64,000 bases of DNA, from the NCBI GenBank assembly GCA_963281255.1, contig OY725488.1, forward strand, positions 5,541,925-5,605,924, given 5' to 3'. The position numbers and the translations under genes were made by a program. Shown here one piece after another: positions 38,006 through 50,900 of the stretch (within the stretch, counting starts at the first letter, position 1; every line of letters starts with the position of its first letter). Under the pieces are notes generated by a model. The model was given only the letters and a program-made list of their open reading frames with translations, was not told the DNA's origin and made no database searches. The DNA is from Aphrocallistes beatrix. Its lineage: Eukaryota > Porifera > Hexactinellida > Sceptrulophora > Aphrocallistidae.

Positions 38006-40985
38006 ATGACGCAGACAGAATCTCATCAAGATGTCCATTCAGTCATTGAAAAGATAGACAGCAACGCGAGCACTTGTAGCACCCGAACTAACCTTAGTCG
38101 CAGCGTAGAGCTGACTCTCTACCCTCTGATCGAGCAACTTGTTTCTTCAGATTCACGAGGAGTACCAGGGGTCAAGTCTGTACGGAGTCCAAATGAAACG
38201 GCAGACAAGCCGGTTTCTGCACTTTTGCAAGCGCTTGATCAGTCTGTCGGCCGCCTGGCTCAGGTGGCTGAAGAGATTGCTTATGAAGAAAATGGAATCG
38301 CTCGGAGCGGAATGTTGAGTGCGGTGCACAGACTCAAAGGGTCTGCTAGGCAGCTGAGGGAGCGAGTTGTGAGCTCTCCTGTACTAAACTCCTGTGAAGA
38401 TGAGAACCCAGGGCAGGACGTGACTGTGCGGGAGGTATCCCGTGCCTTGCTGTATGACCTGGCTTCAGTGCTGTCAGTGGCAGACAAACTCGATGGGAAG
38501 AGACTGGTGGAGACGAGTCTGTCCGTTGAGAACTGTCTCGAGAAACTGAAGCACGCGGTTTCCGTGCAGGAGTTGTACCAACACATCCGACAGTTCACCC
38601 CGGTCATGGCTGGCCTCACCAAACTGGCTAGACAGAGACAGGAAGAGTTAGGTGTGAGTTGATTCAACCTTAAAAGACCTTGTAAGCTTAGTGACATTAT
38701 AACTCTATAGCCTGCTGCGAGGAGAACTCGTGTCTCGTGGAGAGCTTATCTTGGTACCGAAGAGAGCTAGCTATGGGCTGCGCTCTCCTGATCCCCTCGT
38801 GTAAGTGCTATGCGAAACACCCAGACCTGCAGACCTCGAGGAGTACCAGAGACTTCGCACTCGAAGTTATTCTTGACTCGGCCAACTACATAACAAGGGT
38901 AGTTGTAACAGTTTGTAGCCAGCTAGAATGGAGTGCTTCTTTATCTTGTGGTAATGGTTTCAGATTGCGAAGGAGAACTTCGTTCCTCCACACTTCAACT
39001 CAGACAGTTCTGGGGAACTCCACCGACACATCCACTCTCTCCGACTCCTGCAGTTGCTACCGCAGGATGAAGCTATTCAGTCTGAGGTGCGCGAGCTGTT
39101 CACAGAACTCATTCAGAGAGCCGAGTCGCTAGCTGAGCTCGTCTCTACGAGAGACATGCACAGACAGAGACTTGTGGAATTCTCCACTCGGGCTCAGAGA
39201 CTGATGGACTCTAGTCTAGCTGAGCAGACATCAGAAGATGACCTGGACCAGCTGCTTGATGATCTGTGCCATGCAGCAGACCTCTCGAACCTCGACGCAC
39301 TCCTGGACCTGCGATCTCTGCTGAGAGAGCCGCTGCTCGGAGTAAAGACTGCGGCTAGCTCCAGCGACCCCTCACAGTTGCAGGAGGCCATCGAGTAAGT
39401 CATTAGCGGGACGAAACGGTTTCAGATTGCTGTCACTGTCCTTTTTGTTAGTTCTTTCTTCCAACTGATGGAGAGGATACGACAGGCATCAGAGAACGTA
39501 TCCACTTGTTGTCCTGAACCTTCAGACTCCCGTCTCATCACTCTCTCCTCGCAACAGCTGACTCGCCTTGCTTCTCAGCTGTCCCACGCTGCTCGTTCCT
39601 ACTCCCAGCGACCTCGCTCCAAAGCTGCCTGGCACTATCTGCTAGCCGTAGCTGATCTCTGGGGACAGGAGCTCGCCTTCTTGCTGGACTCGCTAGACTC
39701 CGCCACTCCTCTAGCTGAGTTCTTAGTGGTGTCACAGATGCACGTAGCGGAACACAGTGCTGACAGTATCAGAGCGATAGAGAGACGCGACCTAGTTGCT
39801 CTCACCACACACAGAGACATGATGCGATCTACTTGCTCACATCTCTTATCCGTAGTCGAAGGTTGTCTGACTGATGGAGAGGTGGAAGTGGAGATGGAGA
39901 CGCAGCATAATATGTTATCAATGCTCTCCGCTTTAAGAGGACAAATGTCCAAATTCGATGAAGAAATGAATCAGATTGAACTCCATCTCATGAACTCTCC
40001 TGAGTCGAGCTCTCCAGACATTGGCTCATATGAACTCTCCTCTCATAGGATATGCGAACTTGTTCTTGACATCAAACGCACTGTGTTAGAGTTGTTGAGG
40101 GGAGAGGGAGATGTCTCGTGTGAACCATTTAGAAGTGCAGAGGTGTCTAGACTCAGTTGTGAGGACAAGGGCGAGTTGAAAAGTTCCTATAGACAGATGT
40201 CTCGATCTAGAAGTTCGGCGTTTAGTGAGGTTGAGACAGAGGTGCAGGTTATTTTCAAAAGCTTATCTCCTCCTCAGAAATCGCGGCTTGAGTCGGCTAG
40301 ACAAGAGTTTCAAGTGCAGCAGGAGAGACTTGAATCGACAGTGGCCAAATGGGATGAAACAGAAAATGATGTCATCTTTCTAGCTAAAGACATGTGTGTG
40401 ATGATGATGGATATTTCTGACTTTACGAAGGGAGAGGGGCCGGTTCACAGTCCAAATGACCTGATAGAGATTGCTAGCGAGCTGGCCAGATCTAGCCAAC
40501 ACCTTGGAGAGCTTATTGGCCGCGTCATTGAGTTATCTCGTGATTCTAAATCGAATACAGATCTGCAAGCATACTTGAGCGAGCTCAAGCTGTATGCGCA
40601 TCAGATTAAGATGATGAGTAAGGTTTATATGGATCTCACGCAAGTGCGTCTTAACACAGACGGCATCAGTTCTATAGTCATCTCATCTAAGAACCTGCTT
40701 AATACTGTAGTGAAACTTGTGATGGCCTCTTACATTGCTTGTAACAAAATAGCAAAATCAGCTGAGAACCAAGGGCACAATCTGAGACTCATCAAATGGA
40801 AAATGCGTCCTCCGAAAAAGAAACCTCTTTGCAGGAGTTCTTCCGTTTACAGCATTTCCTCCAGTCCCGGCCACACGAGCCGACCCGGGACAGGGAAGCA
40901 TTCCTCTTCGCGCTTTGGCCACACTCCAACCCACGTGCTGGATGAGTTCGAGGCGGAGGGGGAAGAGAAGATAGCTTTCGTTTGA
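38006..40985 (+). CDS. CTNNA: Alpha-catenin (four exons)
   Basis: Join 38006-38651, 38711-38898, 38964-39394, 39452-40985, giving 932 aa (vertebrate alpha-catenin about 906). The three introns are 57-65 bp, GT/AG and phase-consistent. Alpha-catenin couples beta-catenin/cadherin complexes to F-actin at adherens junctions. The N-terminal vinculin-homology region includes LYPLIEQLVSSDSRG and LTKLARQRQEELG; the exon 2 segment ALLIPSCKCYAKHPDLQTSR follows the family pattern; the M-region includes LAEFLVVSQMHVAE; the C-terminal actin-binding region includes KWDETENDVIFLAKDMCVMM, DFTKGEGP, LYAHQIKMMSKVY, SSKNLLNTVVKLVMASYIAC and IKWKMRPPKKKPL. Start chosen at 38006; an upstream in-frame ATG (37958) lies inside a MITE. 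The N-terminal third is quite divergent, so beta-catenin binding is assumed from the family. Confidence 0.9.
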
Positions 40986-41563
40986 ATTGTTTATAGTTTT
41001 TTCAGATAATATTATCTGTTCTATTCAGTAATGGAATAGCGGCTATTAAATCAGTTTTAAATGTAACCATGTGAAATCTAACAGCCCGATCCCTATGAAA
41101 TTTTGTATATGGGGTTCTTTCAGCTTCAAAGTTATAGATCCCATATGGAGGTGTATTCGCTAAGCTTCATGGAGAAGGTTTTAACTTCGAAACTGTGATG
41201 AGGGAGAGTTGCAATGGTATTTTCATGTCTGTATGCTGCAGTTATTTCACGTTGTCTTCAGATATGCCCTTTTGTGCTAACGATGTAGCTACGAAATAGC
41301 TTAGCAACGACATATTTAACTAGATTAGTAGTGTTATCCTCCTACGTATACCTTGTACTAGTTAAAGCTTATTCAGTTCTTAAACATTTTGAATCCTTTA
41401 CTCAACTCGACACAAAGAACTATAACCACGAAACCTGAAGTATGTGGACTCGACAGAAAAGGCATTATATATATATCTGTGCTATAAGACCTGATTGTAG
41501 CTAAACTCAATTCAAGCGTGTTTAAATCTTTTTTCGAACTTATTTGCTATTAAAGATTCACTG
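40986..41563. other. Intergenic, with a dispersed-repeat fragment
   Basis: 41066-41190 (GTGAAATCTAACAGCCCGAT, CCCATATGGAGG) resembles the repeat at 32340. Otherwise nothing seen. Confidence 0.35.
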
Positions 41564-42127
41564 ATGGGTAAAGAAATGAGCAGAATGAATGAGAAACCTG
41601 CCAAGCATAGGAAGAGTTTCAATGTGCTATTACTCGGGCTCAACAGGTGTGGGAAGAGCTCACTACTGTCTCTGCTTGAAGGAAACTCTATTTCAGAGGA
41701 ATATCAGCCTACAGAGGGATTCAATGTAACGAAGTATGTGGACAGGAGCTATTCTAAATCATCCTTATTTCTTTGGGACTTGGGCGGAAGTCAACTTCAA
41801 AGGAAGGGTTGGCATTATTTTTATCCTTCGGCAGATGGAATCATTTATATCATAGACAGTGAGGACAGGTCTAATTTGGAAGAAAATAAAAGTCAGATTG
41901 AATCACTCTTCAATAACTACATCTTACGAAGAATCCCTATAATAATTCTAGCACACAAACAAGATCAAGTTGAGGCAGTTACGGAAATTGAGATGAAAAA
42001 GATTCTAGAGCTAGAAAATTATAATTCCAGATTATGGCGGATATTCGGAACGAGTCTGTCGTGTAGTAGCTCACTAGTGTCCCCCCTACAGGTTCTTATG
42101 AATGGAATGGAGAGGAAATACAAATAA
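41564..42127 (+). CDS. ARF/ARL-like small GTPase, atypical
   Basis: Single exon, 187 aa, the length of ARF/ARL proteins, which are GTP-switched regulators of membrane traffic and cilia. G1 P-loop GLNRCGKSS, switch I PTEGFN (ARL-type), G3 WDLGGS followed by QLQRKGWHYFYPSADGIIYI (ARF pattern of WDxGGQ), then DSEDRSNLEE and G4 AHKQDQ. Two departures are visible: the residue after the second Gly of G3 is Ser, not the catalytic Gln, and G4 has His instead of Asn. The N-terminus MGKEMS fits the N-myristoylation pattern MGxxxS. It is probably membrane-attached, perhaps with slow GTP hydrolysis or altered nucleotide affinity; that is inference. The ARL subtype is not resolved. Confidence 0.85.
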   Translation: MGKEMSRMNEKPAKHRKSFNVLLLGLNRCGKSSLLSLLEGNSISEEYQPTEGFNVTKYVDRSYSKSSLFLWDLGGSQLQRKGWHYFYPSADGIIYIIDSEDRSNLEENKSQIESLFNNYILRRIPIIILAHKQDQVEAVTEIEMKKILELENYNSRLWRIFGTSLSCSSSLVSPLQVLMNGMERKYK

Positions 42128-42680
42128 TTATAGATTTAGTTTGTTAGGCTATTTTATCTTTTTTGTAAATAGCAATGTGTTAATCAATAATTGAATTAGT
42201 CAGGCTTGGTTTGGAGTTGGTTCGGCCATTTTAGATTCTGGATTGGGAGCATCTATTGGTACCTACTTTGATTTGGTATTTTTGGAGCCATTTTATTGTG
42301 AGATGGACTTATGTGACCTCTCTATCTAAAATTCTAAATGATAATGAAATCAATTGGATTCTTTGAGATTGCTATGGTTTTGTAACGTTCGTTTGATTAA
42401 TTACAATATTGTTATGACTACAGTTCTAAATTTAAGGGAATTTTTATGTTTTGTCTTGAAGAAAACTAAATTTCTTTAAGACTAGAGATAACCATAAAAA
42501 GTTTTTTTCCCAATTCACGCTCGAATAGAATTTAACAGATAAATTAATATGTTATTTGATTATCCTTATGATATTTAATTGTAACTCAGATTTAAAATTT
42601 AATTAATTTGTGCTAGAATTAAGGTTGATGCATACGTAGTAAGTATAATATTTATACTTTACTCTAATTGCTACATTATA
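42128..42680. other. Non-coding, nothing recognised
   Basis: AT-rich 3' flank of the ARL gene, no features seen. Confidence 0.4.
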
Positions 42681-42997
42681 CAGTACACCCTCGTTAGTCC
42701 AAACCTCGCCAATCCGAACCCTCGCTAATCCGAACACTTCATTCTTAAAATCCGAACACCCAAAATACAATTTTATTCGCCTCTATGCTTTGAATAAACG
42801 TTTATAAACTAAAAAAATTTATCATTAAGATTGATAAACCTCGTTAAATAAGCGGTCATAGCGAAATAATATCCTTAATATTCTAACAACACAAATTTAT
42901 TATAATTAATGCCCTATTGAATTAGTGTTATTTCACTAATCCGAACGATTTTTTCGAACATTGGAACAGAGCTGTTCGGATTAGCGAGAGTGTACTG
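42681..42997. mobile_element. pogo/Tigger-like MITE, second copy
   Basis: TA-flanked, 317 bp. CAGTACACCCTCGTTAGTCC at the left, inverse GGATTAGCGAGAGTGTACTG at the right. The interior matches the copy at 11019-11308 in inverse orientation (for example GAATTAGTGTTATTTCACTA). Confidence 0.85.
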
Positions 42998-43755
42998 TAC
43001 CTCATTCCACTACTTTATAGTTTCATTTTGTATTTATTCGAGTTTTGTTCTTAGTGCAGTATGTCGCAAGTTTCAATTGTCTTCAATCACCCTGCTATGG
43101 AGTCAGTACGAGAAGCCCTGCGAAGGGAAGATTTAGAACTACTGGCTCAGGGCCAGAGGTCCTAGGGGACTCTCCATATATAGCGACAAATCCTGATACC
43201 TAGGGGCAACAAGTCCCAGAGGATACCTATCATTATGACATCGAATCGGATAAGTTATGCAACCATAATTGCACGACCTGGGGCAGGTATATCCCGAATT
43301 ATTATGGCATAACAGGCCTCAGATAATTCCATTATTGTTGAAAACAACAGTTGAGTTCTTCCTGGTCACAAACATCTACGTAATTGAGTTATAATTTGGC
43401 GAATTAAATACCTTAATTGAATATTGAGGAATTTACAATATGGTTTGTGGTTTACCATTAACATCAACTAAAACCTTTGAACTTAAAATACATAAAGAGG
43501 TGGTAGATGTGCAACTAGGGTCAGAGCGATATCTACTTACGTTCAAATCTCAACTAAGTCTTAGTTTCAAATTCTTTATGGCATTTCAATATAACACAAT
43601 AGTTACAACCACACAATAGATCAATTTCCTTAAAATGGCAATCCATTGGAATTCTGTTTCTGTAGAGTTCTGTAGATTTTGAGTCAACCTACGCGTAAAT
43701 TAATACGTAATGTCGGTTCTCTATACTGACTGAATTTCGTTAAAAAAATAAGGCG
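42998..43755. other. Non-coding, no confident features
   Basis: A 35-codon frame opens at 43061 (ATG) and ends at 43168. It is too short to call, though its opening (MSQVSIVFNHP) is not low-complexity. Confidence 0.3.
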
Positions 43756-43906
43756 AGACTGTATACTTTGATCAGAAAATATGTAGAATTTTGATCAGAA
43801 AACCAATGTTGAACTTTGATCAGAATTGTAGAATTTCAATACTAATTGATTCAAATTCCACATTTCTGAACAAAATTCTACATATTTTCTGATCAAAATA
43901 TAGTCT
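43756..43906. repeat. Imperfect inverted repeat / small foldback element
   Basis: AGACTGTATACTTTGATCAG at one end and the inverse (CTGATCAAAATATAGTCT) at the other, with further GATCAGAA repeats inside. Looks like a small MITE. Confidence 0.6.
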
Positions 43907-43984
43907 CTTTGAACAAAGTGTCCTCCCTATCATTTAGAAAAACGAATAATACATTTAGGCGCATCGATCAAGAAAATGAATGGC

Positions 43985-44095
43985 GGATGCTTCATTACCG
44001 GATGTATCGTCCCCGGATGTATCGTCCCCGGATGTTTCGTCCCGGATGTTTAGTCGCCTGGATGTTTCTTCGGATGTTTCGTCGCTGATATTTCT
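43985..44095. repeat. Degenerate tandem repeat, CGGATGTTTCGTCC type
   Basis: About seven units of roughly 15 bp (CCGGATGTATCGTCC and variants) in tandem. Non-coding. Confidence 0.75.
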
Positions 44096-44915
44096 TTGAA
44101 TGAAACTATTGAATCTTCACTTTAATTCTCCCATTCATTCTAACAAATAATAAATGACAATCACCCACCCTCTCACAGAAAAATACCACTCTTGCGTCCC
44201 ATTTGATATTATTTCAAACCCAAAATGCCCACTTTCTCTTTGCTCTGATACATAATACTCTCCAAAATGCTCACTCTCACTCTCCTATTAATTAAAATTC
44301 AGCTTTAGAACAAATTCATGTTTCCCAACAGTTTGAAATTCCATTCGAAGAGATATCAGCGACGACACATCCGTTAACCCAAGAAAATATGGACAATTTA
44401 AGGGAGGGGGGCTCTAGATAATACGTAAGTGTCCGATCATAAAAATTCGTCAAAAATAGATAGGCCCTTGTCTCTCAGCCTAGAATCTAACTAAATCGTG
44501 TGATAGCATGTAGCGAATCGTGAGATATTAAAAATCCTATTACAAACTGGTTCTAAATCGTGAAATGATAATGAGTAATGGTCTATTAAACAACGAAAAT
44601 CGTGAGCCATACGATGAGATCGTGAGAGGCCTGCCTTAGGTCACAACTTTCAAACCAAAGGGAATTGATAGTTAATATTTGACAAATTTTCATAAGACAT
44701 GTGAAGCTAAGTTTTGGTAAAATATTTTCACGCGGAGCCTATTGAGATATTTTGCCATATCTCACCATTTGCCACGTGCCATCACACGATTTAGTTAATT
44801 TCCAGGTTGAGAGGCCTGAGCTTCAACCTGTCCAGATTCCACCTTAACCAGTGACTTTATTTCGTATTAGAACCTTCTAGAGACTCTCTCTTCCAGGTTA
44901 TCTCTAAATCCAGAA
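44096..44915. other. Upstream region of the UBR ligase gene
   Basis: No gene. CTCTCTCTTCCAG (AG at 44895-44896) lies 19 nt before the UBR start codon and resembles a 3' splice acceptor. Confidence 0.4.
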
Positions 44916-47900
44916 ATGGACCCTAACCTCGATGAAATATTGCTGAGAGAGATATGTGAACAGGTATCCTCGGTTTTCAGCGGGGACAACCACATCCAGA
45001 CTCCTCAGGACAACCTCCTCTCTCAGCTCGCCAGCAAACTGGAGCTCCTTTTCTCTCGGGACACACCTCCCGACCTCTTTTATAAGAACCTCAAGGAACA
45101 GGGAGGGGGGTCCACTGTGTGCGGGAGGGTTTTTGATCAAGGAGACTACTTTTACACATGTATTGAGTGCCGGACCGATCCAACCTGTGTATTCTGCAAG
45201 GACTGTTTCTTTGTCAGCACTCACGTCAGTCACAACTACAAGATGTTTGCTTCAGGTGGCGCCGGATGTTGCGACTGCGGAGACGTAGAGGCATGGAGTA
45301 AGGACCCGCACTGTGATAAGCACAAGTAAGTTATACAATTCTATATTTTAATTCTTTTTTTATTCAATTTGTTTCTAACTCGTTCCTTTTTAGACCTCAA
45401 GCAGAGTGCACTCATTCAGACCCTCTTGCGTCGCTGCCTAGCTGGCTCATGAGTCATGGACATGCGTTCTGTCACTTCATCTTCGAGTATGCTCTTATCT
45501 TTCAGAACTATAAAGACTGGAAATCTCTCCCTCCTCACTACCAGACAAAGCTGGAGGAATGCTTCCTCATGCCAGACTCGCACTGCCTCATGGTGATCAA
45601 TGATGAGGTAAGCATTCTCTCAAAAGGATGGATCGCGTGTTTGATCACGATCCATGGTAGAAGTTTGAACGATCTAATTTTATTGTGCCTGGATATGAGT
45701 TTTGCTAGTAGTCGAATATTTTACTCTAATATGATTTCTCTTGTTCTGTAACCTTAGTACTTTGCTGATAATCTACGACACAGCTGTCAAGCATAACATT
45801 CGAGCCCCGATTTGCACTAATTCGTCTATCCATGTATGTCTTAAAAATATGAGTTCGCATGATAGGGAAGTTCTTCTCTACGACTTCTATATCAGTCGAT
45901 CAGTTTAATTCGCAAATAAATAAGTTCAGGTTGGGTTGTTTGACCTTACAAGCCTGACATGCATCAAATGACGTCTAGGAATGGAAGAACTTTTTATACG
46001 TTTGTTGAGACACAACAAGACTTTCACACAATTCTATACAATTATAACTTCAGTTTTATTTTAAATAAAGCAATTCATTGATCGTGTCCAAATGTTTGAA
46101 TTTGATATTTCAAAATTTCAACATCAATAAATGTCACAACATATAAAATACGTGGATCCTCTGAGGTAGACCTAAGCTAATTTATATTTTTTTCTCATTC
46201 TTTTAGGACAATACTTTTGATGGTGTAGTAACAATGTTAACTAATATATTGGGTTTCAAGAAGCGAGATAGCCTGACTATCACGTACGCTATTGATAAGT
46301 TAGGTAGGGGTTTGGTGTTCCGAGGGTCAGAAGAAGATTGTTTACAGAAGCAGAAACTTATTCCTCTACTAGAGTGCAAAGCACTGCCTCTCATAATAGC
46401 TCAGCACCAGCAGTGTTCTGTCTTTCTCCTCAATACTCTGCTCAGTTTCTGTACTCAGACCCCCGGCCTACAGAAGTTATGCAGCTTAGTAAGTAGCCAT
46501 TTATTTTTCTGACCATTTTTCTTATTTTGGTTGGACAATTGATACCGATTTAGAAATGTCTGTCTATTGTAACGGCGTAATATATTGTATTCTATCTAGT
46601 AAGTAGTGTATCGATTGATTAACACATCATGGCTCATTACTTTTATGAAAATGATGTCCTATAAGATTTCTTATCTGGTAGGGCCATTTTGGACAATTCA
46701 TATTATGGCTAATAGAATATAATAGCCTTTTATTGGTAGGCAATGGCCTTACCAACACTACCAATCCTACCGGAGGCTTAGTACGTTGTAGATTTGTAGT
46801 ACTCATTCATTCAACAGTTTATTTCAATTATTCACATCACTATGTATATTCGTGATATCAGTACGTAATCTGCTAAGTTTCAGACTACTGTTTCCATAAT
46901 TTTTCTGGAAACAGCAGTCTGAAACTTAGCAAATTACTAATATCACGAATATACTTAGAATTACCAGAATAATAGGAATTACTTCGGAAGCCTTTCATCT
47001 CATCTAAATTCCATCACAGGGCTTTAGATTCCTTACGTGTTAGCTTCGTCACTCACATTTATAGTACAAGAAATAGTGACATCCTGGCAGAGGATAATTA
47101 TGCGTATCTGCTTTACGTATATATATCGTACCATAAGTTATACTTTCCGCAAGTTCTAAACCCTATCTACTGACTGTGATTTCTAGACTATTACATTATA
47201 TTCAATTGTCCTGCCCCTGCCTATTACAAATGGCTTCGCTAAGGTTACCTCTAGTCACTACTTCAATTTTTTTCATCGTCTCCTGTCTATCTATCGTGCA
47301 TCCAACTCTCCTCTCAGATTTTCACATTTTAGCTGCTAAAAGGGCAGAATCTTACCAGCATGTGAAGTTCACAATCATATCATCGTCTTCGTTAGATATC
47401 ACTGCTTTCCCTGAATCCATTAGTATTCTGTTAGAATTCCCAGATAGACCTGAGTGGATTCTGAGATTGAAACTCAACCAGGGTCTCATTCATCGTGACT
47501 TTCAGATATTATGCCAATCTGGTGACAGCCAACTTACTGAATGCAATGATGGTGTAGTGCATTGTTTCTATCACGGCTATGTTGACCAATACCCGGATTC
47601 AAAAGTTGCTCTTAGCATTTGCGAAGGTTTGAAAGGTTCCATTTTGATATCTGGAGAATACTATTACATTGAGCCACTTCTTGATAGCCACATCATATAC
47701 AAGCATGTAGATAAGTTGCCGAAAAGAGAAAAAACATGTGGCATTGATTCTACTCGATTTATTTCTCTGTCACCTGCCAATTTTAGTCATGTGACGTCTC
47801 GTATCAGAAAGGATGTTGTTTCGAGATTCGTGGAGCTTCACCTCGTGATGGATCGTACTCTCCACACAAACCTCGGAGCCAATACCAATACCAGCATCAA

Positions 47901-50900
47901 CTACATAATATCTGTAGCCAATGAAATGGATATGATGTACAGTGGGATTAGTATACGGATTGCATTAGTCGGGGTCAGTCTTTGGGAATCCTCGGACCTT
48001 ATTTCTGTAGATCCAGATCTCTCCATTACATTGGATACTTTCATTGCATACTTGCCTACTCTAGCTATGGAAGTCAGTACTCAATTCGATAATGCACAAT
48101 TGATTACTGGGAAGGATAATCCTAGTTCAACTGTTGTCGGTTATGCTCCCTTAAGCTCCATGTGTCTGGCAGACTCCGGAGGCGTTAACAGAGACCTTGA
48201 TTTGCGTCCTCTGGATATCGCGGCTACCATTGCCCACGAGATGGGACATAATTTCGGCATGGAACATGACGATGTTGATAACCGACCTTGTTACGAGTGT
48301 CCAGGTTCTGATTGTACACGCATAATGAATGCTATTGGCACTGTGGACATTCCCGTCCAGTTCAGTCAATGCTCCATTGATGATCTAGACGCAAATTTGA
48401 AGGATGGGTTGGGTGCGTGCATCTTCAACCAGCCTACTGTTCTCTTCACTGATGTTAAATGCGGGAATAAATTCGTTGAGGAAGGGGAAGAGTGTGACTG
48501 TGGCAGCGTCACGGAGTGTCCATCAGTTGATCCATGCTGCGAACCTGGAACCTGCCGTCTTAAGGCAAATACGGAGTGTAGTGATGGTCCGTGCTGTAAC
48601 AACTGTCAATTCCTCTCTTCCGCTACCCTGTGCAGAGGCAAACAGAACGTGTGTGATCTTCCTGAGTATTGCACGGGTATCACCAGTGCATGTCCTGCCA
48701 ACCTGTACAAGAGCGACGGATCAGTGTGTAGTGTTATTGGGTCCAGTTCCTACTGCTACTTTGGGGCGTGTAGGACCCTTAGGACACAGTGCCAGGGTCT
48801 CTGGGGCACTACGGGAGTGGATGCCGCTGCTGATATATGTTTCGAATCTATTAATACTGAAGGAAGCCTGTATGGTAATTGTGGAATAATGGAGCATCCA
48901 AATGGGAGCAGTAACTTTATTCCTTGCGCTGATGAAAACGTGAAATGTGGCAAGATCCAGTGTCTAACTCCCCCCAACGCAGAATTACTACCTGCTGGCT
49001 CTGCCAATTTAACCTACGTTACGATTAGTGATAATGGGCAGACAGTAGAATGCACCGGCGCAAGCATTGATCTAGGGGCTGACATTCCGGACCCAGGTTT
49101 AGTGGTCGAAGGGGTAAAGTGTGGTCAAGAAAGGATCTGTGTAAATCAGGAATGTGTCACTCTGTCCAGCGTGTTCTCAACCAACTGTCCTATTGGCACC
49201 GGAGGAGCTTTTTGCTCTGGGAGAGGTACTTGCACCAATGTCGCTACTTGTCAATGTGATACCGGATATATCGGGCTCAATTGTAGTCAAGCTTCATCTG
49301 CCCACGCTCTGAAGTTTTCTTATTTTCAAATCTTTTTCGTCTTTTCTACTTTCTTTATGACCTCAATTATGTAATTTAGTGATTTAACTTGTATTTATCA
49401 AACTAGCTCTTATACTTAGGTTTACTTGATCACGATTGATCATATTTGTATTTACCTATTTCATTCCTTCTTTATTTCATTATTTCTTTATTTTTTACTC
49501 TTGGGTCCGAATAAACGGGGGGGTTGGACATAATTTCATTCATGTTTTCGTTATACACAATCAGATTAAGACTAGAACGTTCGATATAATTCAGATGGAA
49601 ATAGCTGATACAAACATCTTTCAAAATGTGTGTTGGCTAAAAATTGAAATTAAGATCCGAAATTTAATAAACGGAGTGTTAGAATAAGCGCGAGGGGAGA
49701 TTGGAAAAAATCCAAAGATTAACCCCCTCGAGTATTTATTTATTTATTTAGAATTTTAGAGCGATCACCCACATAATCATCAATGTGGAGATTTACCGAT
49801 TTATTTAATATCCGAGTTTAAGTACTAAGTACTTTTGAGTTATAAATTACGCTTAAGCGTAAGAATTTTAAAATTGTAAAAAGTCCCCTTTCGGACGAAA
49901 ATAATGTTGAAATTTGTAGTTATGTGCTCAAAAGCTTCAAAAGAGCCCTTCGAGAACTTTTTACCCAAAATTCCCGCTTGGTTCAATAATGTTGAAATGG
50001 AATATTTACAAAATTTCAAATCTTAAATCCATCATGATAAAGACTGAATATTTTGTTTTCTAGACAACTAGGACGTTTCAAAGTCAGAATTTACCTAAAA
50101 TTTCGCCTTTATTTTACTTAAATACACCATAGATTTTATCGCAGTAATACTAAACAACTCATCTTGAAGAGGAAACAACTATATATCGTTTGGGAGATTT
50201 TTCAAAAATGTAAATTCTTTCTGAGTTATACTAGGGCATTCAAAAAGTCTTGCGGGTCATACCATAAAATAATAAATAAATGTCATAGAATATGTTTCAA
50301 TGTATTATTTATTCGAAATACCCCCCTCCTAATTCTACACAGCGTTTCAATCTTTCCACCTACTTTATGAATGCATTTCTGTACTCTTCTTCGGGGATGG
50401 ATTTGAAGCAGTGGTACAGGGCCGACCCGAGGGTTTGTTTCGGCTCAAGTTCCCTGCCTGAAGGTAGATTTTGAGCTTGGGGAATAGCCAAAAATAACAG
50501 GGAGCTAGGTCTGGTGAGTAGGGTGGGTGGGGAAGTAAATCTAACCCCTCTGATTCCAAGAAATTTTTAGTGAGCTTGGCTGTATGGGAGCTAGCATTAT
50601 CTATCAATAATTTTATTCCCCTCGTTTTAGCCTTGGCTCGGAGCTCTTCCGCGTTTTTGATTAGGTTTGGAAGTACTTTCTCTGTAAAAAACGTTGCGCT
50701 TACTGTTTTACCACTTTCAGAAGGTATTTGCAAGACTATTCCACTACTATTGAAGAAAATCGGGTACATGACCTTCGGTTTTCTGAAGTCGGGCCTAGGA
50801 ATTTGGGCCGGTCTTTCGTCCCCTCTCACCCATGATCGCATTTTATACTTGCTGTAAGGGGTTGAATAATAGACCCAAGTCTCATCCCCGGTTATAACTT

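Noticed and set aside
43061-43168. 35-codon ATG-initiated frame
   Set aside because: Too short, with no recognisable motif and no supporting signals.
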